NCBI RefSeq assembly: GCF_003384725.1
Contig: NZ_QNVV01000002.1
Span: 392,877 to 456,876, forward strand
From: Chryseobacterium pennipullorum
GTDB lineage: Bacteria > Bacteroidota > Bacteroidia > Flavobacteriales > Weeksellaceae
Length of the DNA stretch: 64,000 nt
Direction: 5' to 3'
In this document: in pieces, positions 7,633 through 16,843 of the stretch
How the letters are laid out: each line of letters opens with the position of its first letter
Position numbering within the stretch: position 1 is the first letter of the stretch
Position numbers and translations under genes: made by a program
The notes under the pieces: model-generated
What the model was told of the DNA's origin: nothing
Databases searched by the model: none
The model's input: only the letters and a program-made list of their open reading frames with translations

Positions 7633-9375
7633 TTATTTTCTAACCCGTTTAGGTTTTTTAGCTTCTTCTTTAGCTTTTTCATCATCTACCGCCTTCTGAG
7701 CTTTATCAAAGAGCTCATTATCCGCTGTATATTGTATTTCTTCATAATTAGGACTGTCTACCAGAATATCCTGCCATTTTCTGATCCGGTCCCGGGTGTT
7801 CCAGTTAAAGTCCGGAAACTTTCTCCGTGCCGGCTCTATCATGCTCATCGGATAGGTATCTGAAGTAGCGCCAATACTACAGGAAATAATCTGCAGTGCT
7901 CTTTCTTCAAATAAAGCCCCAATGATTCCACATGCAGAAAGGGTGATTCCTATTCTTTCAGGCTTTTTGGTTTCCTGATCTTCATCATCCACATACACAA
8001 TAGACTGTGCATTTCCTACCACTCTGGCTTCTCTGATATCATTGTTCTGATAATACACCGTCATAAATTTGCCTTTTACCTGATTGAATTCATCTTTCAG
8101 GGTTAAAGAATCTACTTTACTGATGGCAAAGGCGTTTCCTATGACTTTTAATGAATCAATATTTTCGCTTTGGGTATTGAAATAAGCTTCCACTTTATCT
8201 CCGGTTACCTGCTTTTCACCACTCCAAAGAATGGGATTGGTATACATGTGCATCACCCCATCCGTCTCATTGAAGGCAATGGAGTCTGCCCTTCCCTGTG
8301 CATTGGACTTAAATACCCTTGCTTTTTTATAGGCTCTAAGGAAACTTTTCTTTACTTTGATGTCCAGAGAATCCGGTCTCTGATAAGAAATAATTCTTTC
8401 TGCAGCAAAATACACAGAATCCTTTTCCATTATTTTTACAGCATAAGGGTTTCTGGTCATCATGGCAGAGTCCTTTTTCTCAAAAATCTCCCCGTATCCG
8501 CCTTTGATATATCTTTTTTCTAAAGGATCATCCAAGGTCACATTTCCGGTTGCCTTACCAAAACCTGAAATCTGATTGTAATACATATCATCACCGGTAA
8601 GGATTTTATCATTGTAGAAGATCTTCGAATTTTTATTCAGGAAAGCCTCCTTCGTTTCCATTTTATAGGTTCCCCTTTCGGTGTAAATCCTGTTTTTAGG
8701 ATTCGCTTTGTTGGTAATGGTCGTAGGGCCGAAAAACTCAGCAACTTTGGTATTCTGATTCTGTTTGATATTCACCCCTTCAATCAGGTATTGCGGGTTG
8801 TCTATTTTTACATTCCCAACAAAATCAATCATCTTGGTATTCAGAAAATAAGTTGCAGACTTGGTATACATCACATTTCCCTGGGTATCAGAGATTGTTC
8901 CACCCGTATTGAAGTATGCCTGATTGGCCATGCGGTCATAATACAGGATATCTGTTTTTATGGTTTGTTTCGGGTCGGTAAGAACAACATTTTTTCTGGC
9001 AACACCTTTCTGAGTATTACCGTCGTATTCCATTTCTCCTGCAGTAATTACGGATCCGTCAGCATTCTGAAGCCTTGTATTGCCGATTGCTTTTACAAAG
9101 TTTTCTTCACTGTACAGAACCACTTCGTCTGCGGTAAGAACAGACCCCTGATGCTCAATCTGAACATTCCCTGTAAAGTACTGATTGCCTTCGTACTTTT
9201 CAGCGTCTTTTATGATTTTATCCGCGTGGATGATCTTTATTTTATCTTCGGGCTTCAGCGGCTTAGGCTGCCCTGGTGAGGGAGCCTGCAAATAAGGATC
9301 TTTCTTCACGGGAAGTTTGTCCTGCGCAACACTCAGCGTAGAAATAAAGATGAACAGAAAAAGGATTATTCTCAT
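7633..9375 (-). CDS. OstA-like (LptA-domain) periplasmic protein
   Basis: The 580-residue product begins with a signal peptide (cleavage after about residue 17, LSVAQ). It then shows the repetitive beta-jellyroll pattern of OstA/LptA domains, e.g. Y-F-T-G-N-V-Q-I-E-H-Q-G-S-V-L-T-A-D-E-V and later G-N-V-K-I / G-N-V-T-L repeats. LptA domains carry lipopolysaccharide across the periplasm; this long form is a Bacteroidota variant and its exact role is inferred. The C-terminus is strongly charged (Lys/Glu/Ala, ending KKPKRVRK). The start lies 3 bp after the fur-like stop, so the two are probably one transcript. Confidence 0.85.
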   Translation of the reverse strand: MRIILFLFIFISTLSVAQDKLPVKKDPYLQAPSPGQPKPLKPEDKIKIIHADKIIKDAEKYEGNQYFTGNVQIEHQGSVLTADEVVLYSEENFVKAIGNTRLQNADGSVITAGEMEYDGNTQKGVARKNVVLTDPKQTIKTDILYYDRMANQAYFNTGGTISDTQGNVMYTKSATYFLNTKMIDFVGNVKIDNPQYLIEGVNIKQNQNTKVAEFFGPTTITNKANPKNRIYTERGTYKMETKEAFLNKNSKIFYNDKILTGDDMYYNQISGFGKATGNVTLDDPLEKRYIKGGYGEIFEKKDSAMMTRNPYAVKIMEKDSVYFAAERIISYQRPDSLDIKVKKSFLRAYKKARVFKSNAQGRADSIAFNETDGVMHMYTNPILWSGEKQVTGDKVEAYFNTQSENIDSLKVIGNAFAISKVDSLTLKDEFNQVKGKFMTVYYQNNDIREARVVGNAQSIVYVDDEDQETKKPERIGITLSACGIIGALFEERALQIISCSIGATSDTYPMSMIEPARRKFPDFNWNTRDRIRKWQDILVDSPNYEEIQYTADNELFDKAQKAVDDEKAKEEAKKPKRVRK

Positions 9376-9378
9376 TGA

Positions 9379-9852
9379 TTAATCATTCTTAGTGCCATAG
9401 AAATACAGCGAATGAGAATCAATATTTACGCCAAAAGCTTCTTCAATGGCTTCTTTGATTCCCTGGATCCTTGGGTCACAGAACTCAATAATTTCTTCGA
9501 TTTCTTTATCAGAATCTTTTTTGTAGATCACCAGGTGATCGTGCTGTTTATCAAAATAAGATTTTTCATAAGATGAGGAAGTCAGTGTCTTTTCTCCAAA
9601 CTGATGCTTACGGATAAGCCCTGCATCAAGGAAAATCTCGATCGTATTGTAAATCGTAGCTTTGGAAACGTGATATTTTTTCTGCATCATCAAAAGATAC
9701 AGATCATCTACATTGAAGTGATGATCCATATTATAAATCTCTTCCAATATCGTATATCGTTCAGGGGTATTCCGGAAACCTTTTTCTAATAAGTAGTTTC
9801 TCAAAACATCCTTGATCAAAGCTATATTTTTTTCTTTTTGTATTGTATCCAT
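9379..9852 (-). CDS. Fur family transcriptional regulator
   Basis: 157-residue metalloregulator-type protein. The N-terminal winged helix is recognisable from the K-G-x-R-x-T-P-E-R-x-x-I-L segment and the recognition helix V-S-K-A-T-I-Y-N-T-I (about residues 62-72). The C-terminal half carries the H-D-H-L motif after KQ, a metal-site remnant, and EIIEFCD. The structural C-x-x-C pairs of classical Fur are absent; only one Cys is visible, so a structural zinc is unlikely. It is the first gene of a two-gene unit with the OstA-like gene. Whether it senses iron, zinc or peroxide cannot be decided. Confidence 0.88.
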   Translation of the reverse strand: MDTIQKEKNIALIKDVLRNYLLEKGFRNTPERYTILEEIYNMDHHFNVDDLYLLMMQKKYHVSKATIYNTIEIFLDAGLIRKHQFGEKTLTSSSYEKSYFDKQHDHLVIYKKDSDKEIEEIIEFCDPRIQGIKEAIEEAFGVNIDSHSLYFYGTKND

Positions 9853-9919
9853 TAAAAAAATTATCTACAAATTTATCGATTTTTATTTAAATAGATATTA
9901 TGGTTAGATACTCTCGGGT

Positions 9920-11911
9920 TTAAGAATTGTGACGGAAGTACCCCGACTGCTCAATTTTGTTATCATAAACAGTGAGCTCAGTAATAGGAGCAGACTCCAC
10001 TTCAACGTTGTGAGAAGATACTCCCCAGGCCTTAAAGTCATCACTTCCGATATACTTCACAAAGCTGTAAATATTGAGTGTAATCTTCTGTTTAACAGTT
10101 AAAAGGATATCATTGATATACGTATTATCTATAATCACGTACTTCAGATCCGGTGGTATATTGTGTGCTCTCAGAGATGGGTGGCTGCTTCTTGACGGAA
10201 TAGTCCCGTCTGCCATAAGATCTCTGAGTACCATGTTGAAGTAATCATTAATTCTACGGTCTACTTTGAATCCCAAAAGGAAGTTGATCTTATAAACGGT
10301 TCCCGGTAAAATTTCATCCACCGTATATTTGAAAGTATAAGGATCTTCCTGATTCACGATGCTCAGGATGAAGTAATGATCGGCTCTTTTCGGCTGCTTC
10401 TTAATGATGGAGTAAATAATTTTGGACTCTACCTCATCATTTCTCTTGGCCCGGCTCAGATACGCCAGATTGGTGGCATATTTAGGAATCGTTTCATCCA
10501 GCTTCATGTCTTTGATGATAGAGACGTATTTGTCAATCTTTACATACTGGATAAAGTTAGCCTTGATGAGTCTGCCGTTATACCAGGCATACATACAGAC
10601 CGCAATAAATCCACCCAATACCATCGTAAGCCAGCCTCCATCTACGAACTTGATCACATTGGCATAGAAAAACCCTGATTCAAGAAACAGATACACTGCT
10701 GCAAAACCTGCAATAAAGATCTTATTGACTCTTGTACGGCTTAGCCAGAACAACAGTAGAATAGTTGTCATCAGCATTGTAATGGTAATGGTAAGTCCAT
10801 ATGCTGCTTCCATACGTTCTGACTTTTGGAAGAAGATAACAACTACGAAACAGAAAGCCATCAGCCCCCAGTTGATTCTTGGAATATACATCTGTCCTTT
10901 GATTCCGGAAGGGTATTCAATATGCTGATTAGGCCAGAAAGATATGGACATTGCTTCTGAGAACATGGTAAATGATCCTGTAATAACAGCCTGACTGGCA
11001 ATAATGGCAGCTGCTGTTGCTAAAATCACACTTGGTAAAACGGCCCATTCCGGCATAATTCCGAAGAAAGGATTTACCCCGTTGTGTACCTGCTGGTAAT
11101 TATCTAACAGCCATGATCCCTGTCCAAGATAGTTCAGAATCAGCATCAGCTTAACAAAAATCCAGCTGATTCTGATATTTTTGGCCCCGCAGTGTCCTAA
11201 ATCTGAATATAAAGCTTCAGCTCCTGTGGTACACAGAAAAACTGCTCCCATGATCACAATAGCACTTGATGAGTGGGTGATCAGATTATATGCGTATATA
11301 GGGTTAAAAGCCTTTAATATTTCGATATGATCAAAAATATGCATTGATCCTGACAGTCCCAGTACTAAAAACCATGTGACCATGACGGGTCCGAAGAATT
11401 TACCTATGGAAGCTGTACCGAACTGCTGTACGACAAAGACTATAAATAAGATCACTATGGTGATAAGCACCACCGGGGTTTCCGGATTGTATATCTTAAG
11501 TCCCTCAATCGCAGACATCACAGTCAGGGAAGGTGTGATCACACTATCTGCAACCAGTGTGGAGGCGCCAATAATGGCGACGACGTACAACCATTTTTTC
11601 TTAAGCTTTTTTACCAGTGAATAGAGGGCAAGGATTCCTCCTTCACCCTTGTTATCAGCTCTTAGAGCGATAATCACATATTTAAGGGTGGTCTGCAGCG
11701 TCAATGTCCAGATGATACAGGATAATGCTCCTTCAATGTATTCATCAAACGGCATGGTAGCGCCATCTTTTCTTGCGTTCACGATCGCCTTCATTACGTA
11801 AAGCGGTGACGTACCAATATCTCCGAAAACGATCCCGAGAGAAACTATAACGCCCACAAATGAGAGTTTCTTTAGGTCAAAGTGATGACCGCCTTCTGTA
11901 ACTTCTGCCAT
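9920..11911 (-). CDS. kup: KUP/HAK/KT family potassium transporter
   Basis: Integral membrane K+ uptake permease, probably K+/H+ symport. 663 residues from ATG 11911 (MAEVTEGG); a TTG lies three codons earlier. The first transmembrane region holds the family motif G-x-x-F-G-D-I-G-T-S-P-L-Y-V, followed by the G-E-G-G-I-L-A-L segment and about 12 hydrophobic helices to about residue 450, then a long cytoplasmic C-terminal domain. It is a single-gene unit bounded by the pdhB terminator upstream. Confidence 0.95.
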   Translation of the reverse strand: MAEVTEGGHHFDLKKLSFVGVIVSLGIVFGDIGTSPLYVMKAIVNARKDGATMPFDEYIEGALSCIIWTLTLQTTLKYVIIALRADNKGEGGILALYSLVKKLKKKWLYVVAIIGASTLVADSVITPSLTVMSAIEGLKIYNPETPVVLITIVILFIVFVVQQFGTASIGKFFGPVMVTWFLVLGLSGSMHIFDHIEILKAFNPIYAYNLITHSSSAIVIMGAVFLCTTGAEALYSDLGHCGAKNIRISWIFVKLMLILNYLGQGSWLLDNYQQVHNGVNPFFGIMPEWAVLPSVILATAAAIIASQAVITGSFTMFSEAMSISFWPNQHIEYPSGIKGQMYIPRINWGLMAFCFVVVIFFQKSERMEAAYGLTITITMLMTTILLLFWLSRTRVNKIFIAGFAAVYLFLESGFFYANVIKFVDGGWLTMVLGGFIAVCMYAWYNGRLIKANFIQYVKIDKYVSIIKDMKLDETIPKYATNLAYLSRAKRNDEVESKIIYSIIKKQPKRADHYFILSIVNQEDPYTFKYTVDEILPGTVYKINFLLGFKVDRRINDYFNMVLRDLMADGTIPSRSSHPSLRAHNIPPDLKYVIIDNTYINDILLTVKQKITLNIYSFVKYIGSDDFKAWGVSSHNVEVESAPITELTVYDNKIEQSGYFRHNS

Positions 11912-11992
11912 ATCAGCCAATTTATTTTTTTAAAAGCGCAAATTTAGATCAATTTTATGACGCCAAGAATTTTTCTTCATGAATATAATAAA

Positions 11993-12020
11993 TGAAAAAA
12001 CTTCCTTTCGGAAGTTTTTT
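11993..12020 (-). terminator. Terminator of pdhB
   Basis: Stem AAAAAACTTCC-TTTC-GGAAGTTTTTT (11995-12020) immediately after the pdhB stop; T run on the minus strand. Confidence 0.85.
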
Positions 12021-12027
12021 TCTATTA

Positions 12028-13008
12028 TTACTTTACGTACATCGCTTTTTTGATTTCCTCTTTTACTTTTTCAAGCTTAGGGAACCATTCTGCAAATAAT
12101 GCAGCCGAGTATGGTGCAGGTGCATCAGGAGTAGTAATTCTCTTGATAGGAGCATCTAAATAATCAAATGCTTTTTGCTGTACCATGTAGGTAATTTCTG
12201 AAGATATTGATCCGAATGGCCATGCTTCTTCAAGAATAACCAATCTGTTGGTTTTCTTCACAGATTCTAAAACAGTATCAAAATCAAGAGGGCGAACTGT
12301 TCTAAGGTCAATAACTTCTACAGAGATTCCTTCTTTAGCCATATCTTCAGCAGCCTGTAAAGCCAGCTTCATGATTTTACCAAATGAAACAAGAGTTACG
12401 TCTGTTCCCTCTCTCTTAATATCTGCCTTTCCGATTGGCAGATAATATTCCTCTTCCGGAATTTCCATCTTATCTCCATACATCTGCTCAGATTCCATGA
12501 AAATAACCGGGTCGTTATCCTGAATTGCTGTTTTTAATAATCCTTTTGCATCATACGGATTGGAAGGTACAACCACTTTAAGTCCCGGGCAGTTCGCAAA
12601 CCAACCTTCAAAAGCCTGAGAGTGAGTTGCTCCTAATTGTCCTGCAGAGGCAGTAGGACCACGGAAAACAATCGGGCAGTTCCACTGTCCACCACTCATC
12701 TGGCGGATTTTTGCCGCATTATTAATAATCTGGTCAATTCCTACCAAAGAGAAATTGAATGTCATAAATTCTACGATGGGTCTGTTGCCATTCATTGCAG
12801 CTCCTACGGAGATTCCTGTAAATCCTAGTTCTGCAATCGGGGTATCGATTACTCTTTTCGGACCAAATTCATCCAGCATTCCTTTTGAAGCCTTATATGC
12901 ACCATTATATTCTGCCACTTCCTCCCCCATCAGGTAGATGGATTCGTCTTTACGCATTTCCTCGCTCATTGCCTGTGCAATTACCTCACGAAAAGTATAT
13001 TCTGCCAT
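12028..13008 (-). CDS. pdhB: Pyruvate dehydrogenase E1 component beta subunit
   Basis: 326-residue beta chain of the alpha2beta2 E1 enzyme, which decarboxylates pyruvate with thiamine diphosphate and passes the acetyl group to E2. The N-terminal transketolase-like pyrimidine-binding domain includes L-M-G-E-E-V-A-E-Y-N-G-A-Y-K (ThDP-activating glutamate) and D-T-P-I-A-E-L-G-F-T-G. The C-terminal transketolase_C domain contains I-D-L-R-T-V-R-P-L-D and L-E-E-A-W-P-F-G. The alpha subunit and E2 genes are not in this window, so the complex is encoded at split loci, as is common in flavobacteria. Confidence 0.94.
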   Translation of the reverse strand: MAEYTFREVIAQAMSEEMRKDESIYLMGEEVAEYNGAYKASKGMLDEFGPKRVIDTPIAELGFTGISVGAAMNGNRPIVEFMTFNFSLVGIDQIINNAAKIRQMSGGQWNCPIVFRGPTASAGQLGATHSQAFEGWFANCPGLKVVVPSNPYDAKGLLKTAIQDNDPVIFMESEQMYGDKMEIPEEEYYLPIGKADIKREGTDVTLVSFGKIMKLALQAAEDMAKEGISVEVIDLRTVRPLDFDTVLESVKKTNRLVILEEAWPFGSISSEITYMVQQKAFDYLDAPIKRITTPDAPAPYSAALFAEWFPKLEKVKEEIKKAMYVK

Positions 13009-13031
13009 ATTTTCTTGAAAAATTTAGACTA

Positions 13032-13065
13032 CAAAAATAGTGTTTTTTTATGATACACATCATAA
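13032..13065 (-). promoter_or_regulatory. Possible pdhB promoter with a palindromic operator
   Basis: On the minus strand, TATTTTTG (plus coordinates 13032-13039) matches the TAnnTTTG -7 element 23 bp before the pdhB start. Immediately upstream is a perfect inverted repeat, TTATGAT-ACAC-ATCATAA (13048-13065), placed where a regulator would meet the -33 region. No clear -33 TTG is seen. The rest of the 13066-13258 spacer shows nothing recognisable. Confidence 0.4.
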
Positions 13066-13258
13066 AAAGGCGTTTCATTTGAACGAGAGGTATTAATATT
13101 AATAGGAATTTCAAAAGAGATATTTCTGTGAAAGGGAGCTGGAAGCTAAAAGAAGGAGGTTTAAAAGAATTGACAAACATCTTCTCATCGACTTTAAAAT
13201 TAATATGATAAAAGTTTTTTCCTTATACCCGCGATTATATTCTATAAGTGGAGATATT

Positions 13259-13291
13259 AAAAAAACGGCATTTCATTGCTGAAATGCCGTT
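13259..13291 (-). terminator. Terminator of the DUF2147 gene
   Basis: 12-bp stem AACGGCATTTCA-TTGC-TGAAATGCCGTT (13264-13291), T run on the minus strand. Confidence 0.88.
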
Positions 13292-13315
13292 TCAAAAATT
13301 CTATTTAAACTTAAA

Positions 13316-13735
13316 TTAATTGGCCTTCTCCCAAACCTGGGTTCTGCCTAGTAATGATAATCCTAAATAACCTCTTACATTAAGCTTATCTCCGCTTTTT
13401 GTAATGGTACATTTGTAAGTTTTACCGGTTTTTGGATCTGTGATAGATCCTCCGGTGAACTCATCCCCTTCCTTTTTTAAGCCTCTGATGATTTCTAATC
13501 CTACAATAGGTTTTCCTTTTCTATCATCTTTACATGCTGTACAATTCGGGTCTGCAGGCTTTATCAGCAATTGAGAAACTTTTCCATAATATTTCCCGTC
13601 TGATTTTTTGTATATTTCTACAATAGACTTCGCCTGCTTGGTTTCGTCATCTATCGTCTTCCACTTGCCTTCTATCTGTGCAAAAGAGAGCACACCGAAT
13701 AAAGAAAGCCCAAACGTTAACAATAATTTTTTCAT
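13316..13735 (-). CDS. DUF2147 domain secreted protein
   Basis: 139-residue protein with a clear signal peptide (MKKLLLTFGLSLFGVLSFAQ). The mature part follows the DUF2147 pattern: G-K-W-K-T-I-D-D-E-T near the start, I-V-E-I-Y-K-x-x-D-G-K-Y-Y-G-K-V, D-P-x-C-x-x-C (NCTAC), G-L-E-I-I-R-G-L and a terminal R-G-Y-L-G-L-S-L-L-G-R-T-Q-V-W. The fold is lipocalin-like and periplasmic; the function of the family is not known. It forms a single-gene unit with its own terminator. Confidence 0.9.
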   Translation of the reverse strand: MKKLLLTFGLSLFGVLSFAQIEGKWKTIDDETKQAKSIVEIYKKSDGKYYGKVSQLLIKPADPNCTACKDDRKGKPIVGLEIIRGLKKEGDEFTGGSITDPKTGKTYKCTITKSGDKLNVRGYLGLSLLGRTQVWEKAN

Positions 13736-13920
13736 ATTTCTTATAGTTTTAATTTTAATACAGTATTCTTATCTACGTATTGATAAAAATATAAATTAAT
13801 TTTCAACAAACAAAAACTTTTATTATACAAAGCATAAATACCGGTAAAGTAGTGAAAGATCAACAAATACCACTCCAAAAAAGTGTAATCCCATTATGAG
13901 CGAATACTTTTTCCGTCTTT

Positions 13921-15849
13921 CTAATACAGCTTTCTGTTGATCACTCTGTTCATATAATCCTGGTACCAGGCTTTTGCTATCTGTTTTCCTTTTTCAATCT
14001 CAGTGCTTTTAAGCTGGTCGATCAGATTTTTTTCAAATCCAAGATCCGTTTTATCGTAGACCCCATTGATTTCCTTGCCGTCAAATCGGTACATATAATT
14101 CCCGATAATAAACTGCTCGGTATTCCCATCGGAATTAACTACTATTGAAGGGTATTTTTCAGGACTTACCAAGCTTCTGCCCCAGCTTCTGATCGGCTTA
14201 TTGTATCCGATAAGGTCAACCAGTGTAGGATAAATATCAGCCTGCTGCGCTGTTTCCGGACTCACCCCTTTAAGCTGATATTCCGGATTGGGAGAATAGA
14301 AGATCAATGGAACTGCAAAACGGTTCATGGCTCTTTCATATTCCGGGTAATAGATCTGGTTGGTATGATCTCCAGTAAAAACAAAGATGGTATTTTTGAA
14401 CCAAGGTTCTTTTTTGGCCGTTTCAAAGTATTTTTTAATTGCATAGTCCGTATACTGTATCGGCTCATGCATTTCTATTTTTCCTTTCTTAAATTTCCCC
14501 TGGTATTTTTCAGGAATTTTAAAAGGATGATGGGAAGAAGCTGTAAACACCGTAGTCATAAAAGGCTGTTTCTTTCCAACATTCTTAGCAAAATACTGAA
14601 GGAATGGCTCATCCCAGATGGCCCACATCCCATCGAAATCTTCGTCATGATTGTATTCCGTTTTTCCGAAATAATGTTTGAACCCTAAAATATTACCAAA
14701 CCCCAGGAATCCCATTGAACCATTAGGAGCTCCATGGTAAAATGAAGTGTCATAACCCAGATCATTACAGACAGAAACGATAGACTGGATCTTCTGATTG
14801 GAGTATGGCGATCCCGTAAAGGCATCCGTAAGGCTGGGAATTCCGGCCAGCACACTGCTCATCCCATGAATAGACTGTCTTCCGTTCGCAAAAGTATCCG
14901 GAAAAATAAGACTTTCCCCCGCCAGACTATCCATAAAAGGAGTATAGGAAACGTAATCCTTTATATTTTTGTCTTTGTTAAAAGCACCGGAATATTCTCT
15001 GCCAAAGGATTCTACAATAAAAATGACAATATTAGGCCGGTTTTCAACTTTCCTGTCATAGGTTTTATAAGGAAAAACATGGTCATCAATATATTTTTCG
15101 TCTACAAAATGTACTTCTTTAAAGTTATTAGTATTCAAGGTTCTGAAAAAGGAGAATGTACTGTTAAGCACCATATTTCCCTGTAAAGGATTCGTCACAA
15201 ACCTGGTAGCATCAACCATATTGATCGGTCTTGTACTGTGTTTGAAATCACCCCTGATTCCACCTACTACCAACACCGCAGTGATACATAATGTCACAAT
15301 GGAAAAAAGGAAATAGGGAAGAAGTTTCGCAGGTTTAGTATCTTCCACTTTTACTTTCTTATAGAGGAAAACCCATCCTGCCATTAAAACAATATACCAG
15401 ATCAGGACAAAAGGATGCTCTTTGATAGAGATCATCAGGGTCTGGGAAACATTAGATTCGTGCTCGGCCACCTGGAACACCGCTGAAGTAAGTCTTGCCT
15501 GGGAAAATTTGTAATAGATAAAATCTCCGAAATTCATAGCATAAGCCACCCCATTGGTTATAAAATACAGCCAGAAAAGAATTTTCTGATAGACTTTCTT
15601 TGTATTCACGACGAGAGGCAGCAGACTCAGTAGAATAAATAAAGAATTGACATACAGAATTGCTGTCGTATCGAAAGCCGTCCCGTGGTAAGCAAGCTTC
15701 AAATAATCGTAAACCGAATCAACTTTTATGAGGTCTTTATTGAAATACCAGAACAAAAGTCTTGCGATCTGATAAAAAACATAGGCTAAAAAAATTCTGT
15801 AAAACAATGCCAGAACTTCCTGTTTTCTAAATCCTTTTAAAAATTTCAT
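13921..15849 (-). CDS. LTA synthase family (sulfatase-type) membrane protein
   Basis: 642 residues. The first about 190 hold five hydrophobic helices. The rest is an extracytoplasmic alkaline-phosphatase/sulfatase-fold domain: N-I-V-I-F-I-V-E-S-F-G-R-E-Y (first metal ligand), F-A-N-G-R-Q-S-I-H-G-M around residue 325 (likely nucleophile Ser), F-T-G-D-H-T-N about residue 490 (metal D and H). Gram-negative members transfer phosphoglycerol or phosphoethanolamine-type groups to surface glycans or lipid A; the acceptor is unknown here. Family assignment is firm. It is divergent from pssA. Confidence 0.9.
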   Translation of the reverse strand: MKFLKGFRKQEVLALFYRIFLAYVFYQIARLLFWYFNKDLIKVDSVYDYLKLAYHGTAFDTTAILYVNSLFILLSLLPLVVNTKKVYQKILFWLYFITNGVAYAMNFGDFIYYKFSQARLTSAVFQVAEHESNVSQTLMISIKEHPFVLIWYIVLMAGWVFLYKKVKVEDTKPAKLLPYFLFSIVTLCITAVLVVGGIRGDFKHSTRPINMVDATRFVTNPLQGNMVLNSTFSFFRTLNTNNFKEVHFVDEKYIDDHVFPYKTYDRKVENRPNIVIFIVESFGREYSGAFNKDKNIKDYVSYTPFMDSLAGESLIFPDTFANGRQSIHGMSSVLAGIPSLTDAFTGSPYSNQKIQSIVSVCNDLGYDTSFYHGAPNGSMGFLGFGNILGFKHYFGKTEYNHDEDFDGMWAIWDEPFLQYFAKNVGKKQPFMTTVFTASSHHPFKIPEKYQGKFKKGKIEMHEPIQYTDYAIKKYFETAKKEPWFKNTIFVFTGDHTNQIYYPEYERAMNRFAVPLIFYSPNPEYQLKGVSPETAQQADIYPTLVDLIGYNKPIRSWGRSLVSPEKYPSIVVNSDGNTEQFIIGNYMYRFDGKEINGVYDKTDLGFEKNLIDQLKSTEIEKGKQIAKAWYQDYMNRVINRKLY

Positions 15850-15937
15850 GCGGCAAATTTACATCAAAATCGTTTTAATGCCTTTTTTAGTTCATATTAT
15901 TTTGAGTTAGAATTTTTAAAAATGTAATTTTGTACTT

Positions 15938-16651
15938 ATGGATTTTATAAAAAATAATCTGGCCAATGCCTTGACCCTGGCTAATTTATTTGCGGGCTGC
16001 GTGGGTGCAATACACCTTATTTTAGGAGACTATCAGACAACGGCAATATGCCTTGTTCTCTCTTCCATTTTCGATTTTTTTGACGGGTTTGTTGCCAGAG
16101 CCTTAAAATCAAATTCCAACCTTGGGCTGCAGTTGGATTCTCTTGCTGATATGGTAAGCTTTGGATTGATCCCGGGACTCACCCTATATAAAGCTCTTGA
16201 ACCATTCGGAACGGAACTGCTGGGGCTTCACCTTCCTTTTGAAATCAAGTATTTCGGGTTGCTGGTTACTGTATTTTCATGTCTGAGACTGGCCATCTTT
16301 AACCTTGATGAAGAGCAGCGTTATTACTTCAAGGGACTGAATACACCTACCAACACCGTTTTACTGTTCGGTCTCTATTATGCATTTAAAGAAACCGGAA
16401 CTTTCAGCTTCTTATTCAATAATGAGTTGCTATTGGTTCTGCTTACCGTCCTTACTTCATGGCTTCTGATCAGCCCGATCAAGATGATGGCCATGAAATT
16501 CAAATCCAGACAATTAAAAGACAATTACCCGAAAGTTGTATTATTGGTGGGGGGAATTGCTATTCTTGCTCTATTTCAGATCGTAGGAATTCCGATGCTT
16601 GTTATTTACTATATGCTGGTATCGGTTATTTTTCAAGGGCAGTTGAAGTAG
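15938..16651 (+). CDS. pssA: CDP-diacylglycerol-serine O-phosphatidyltransferase
   Basis: Membrane enzyme making phosphatidylserine from CDP-diacylglycerol and L-serine, the precursor of phosphatidylethanolamine. The 237-residue product has the complete CDP-alcohol phosphatidyltransferase signature, D46-x2-D49-G50-x2-A53-R54-x8-G63-x3-D67-x3-D71, and about six hydrophobic helices. Length matches the Bacillus-type pssA. It is transcribed away from the LTA-synthase-like gene, which also acts on the envelope. Confidence 0.92.
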   Translation: MDFIKNNLANALTLANLFAGCVGAIHLILGDYQTTAICLVLSSIFDFFDGFVARALKSNSNLGLQLDSLADMVSFGLIPGLTLYKALEPFGTELLGLHLPFEIKYFGLLVTVFSCLRLAIFNLDEEQRYYFKGLNTPTNTVLLFGLYYAFKETGTFSFLFNNELLLVLLTVLTSWLLISPIKMMAMKFKSRQLKDNYPKVVLLVGGIAILALFQIVGIPMLVIYYMLVSVIFQGQLK

Positions 16652-16803
16652 ATGAAGGGGTGATGGGTGGTAGTTGCTGGATGCGAGATGCTAGTTTTTA
16701 GTTGCTAGATGCTGGATGCGAGATGCTAGATGCTAGATGCTAGAACAAGAAACTAAAAAACTAGAAACTAGCAACTAAAAACTAGAAACTAGAAACTAGA
16801 ACT
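16652..16803. repeat. Low-complexity direct and inverted intergenic repeat
   Basis: The spacer after pssA is built from reiterated short words: GATGCTAGATGCT / GGATGCGAGATGCTAG in the first half and AACTAGAAACTAG in the second. An 18-bp perfect inverted repeat is embedded: CTAGTTTTTAGTTGCTAG (16691-16708) with its exact complement at 16768-16785. The RNA would fold into a long hairpin, but no T run follows. Similar CTAG-rich tracts are known in flavobacterial spacers; origin and role are unknown. Confidence 0.75.
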
Positions 16804-16843
16804 TAAATAAATAAAACACATTTTCAAATTATTATTGATCAAC

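Noticed and set aside
16652..16803. CRISPR array
   Set aside because: The repeats are short, tandem and without unique spacers of regular length, and no cas genes are present.
16835..16843. TTG start for the exonuclease
   Set aside because: An ATG lies three codons later and begins the conserved family sequence.
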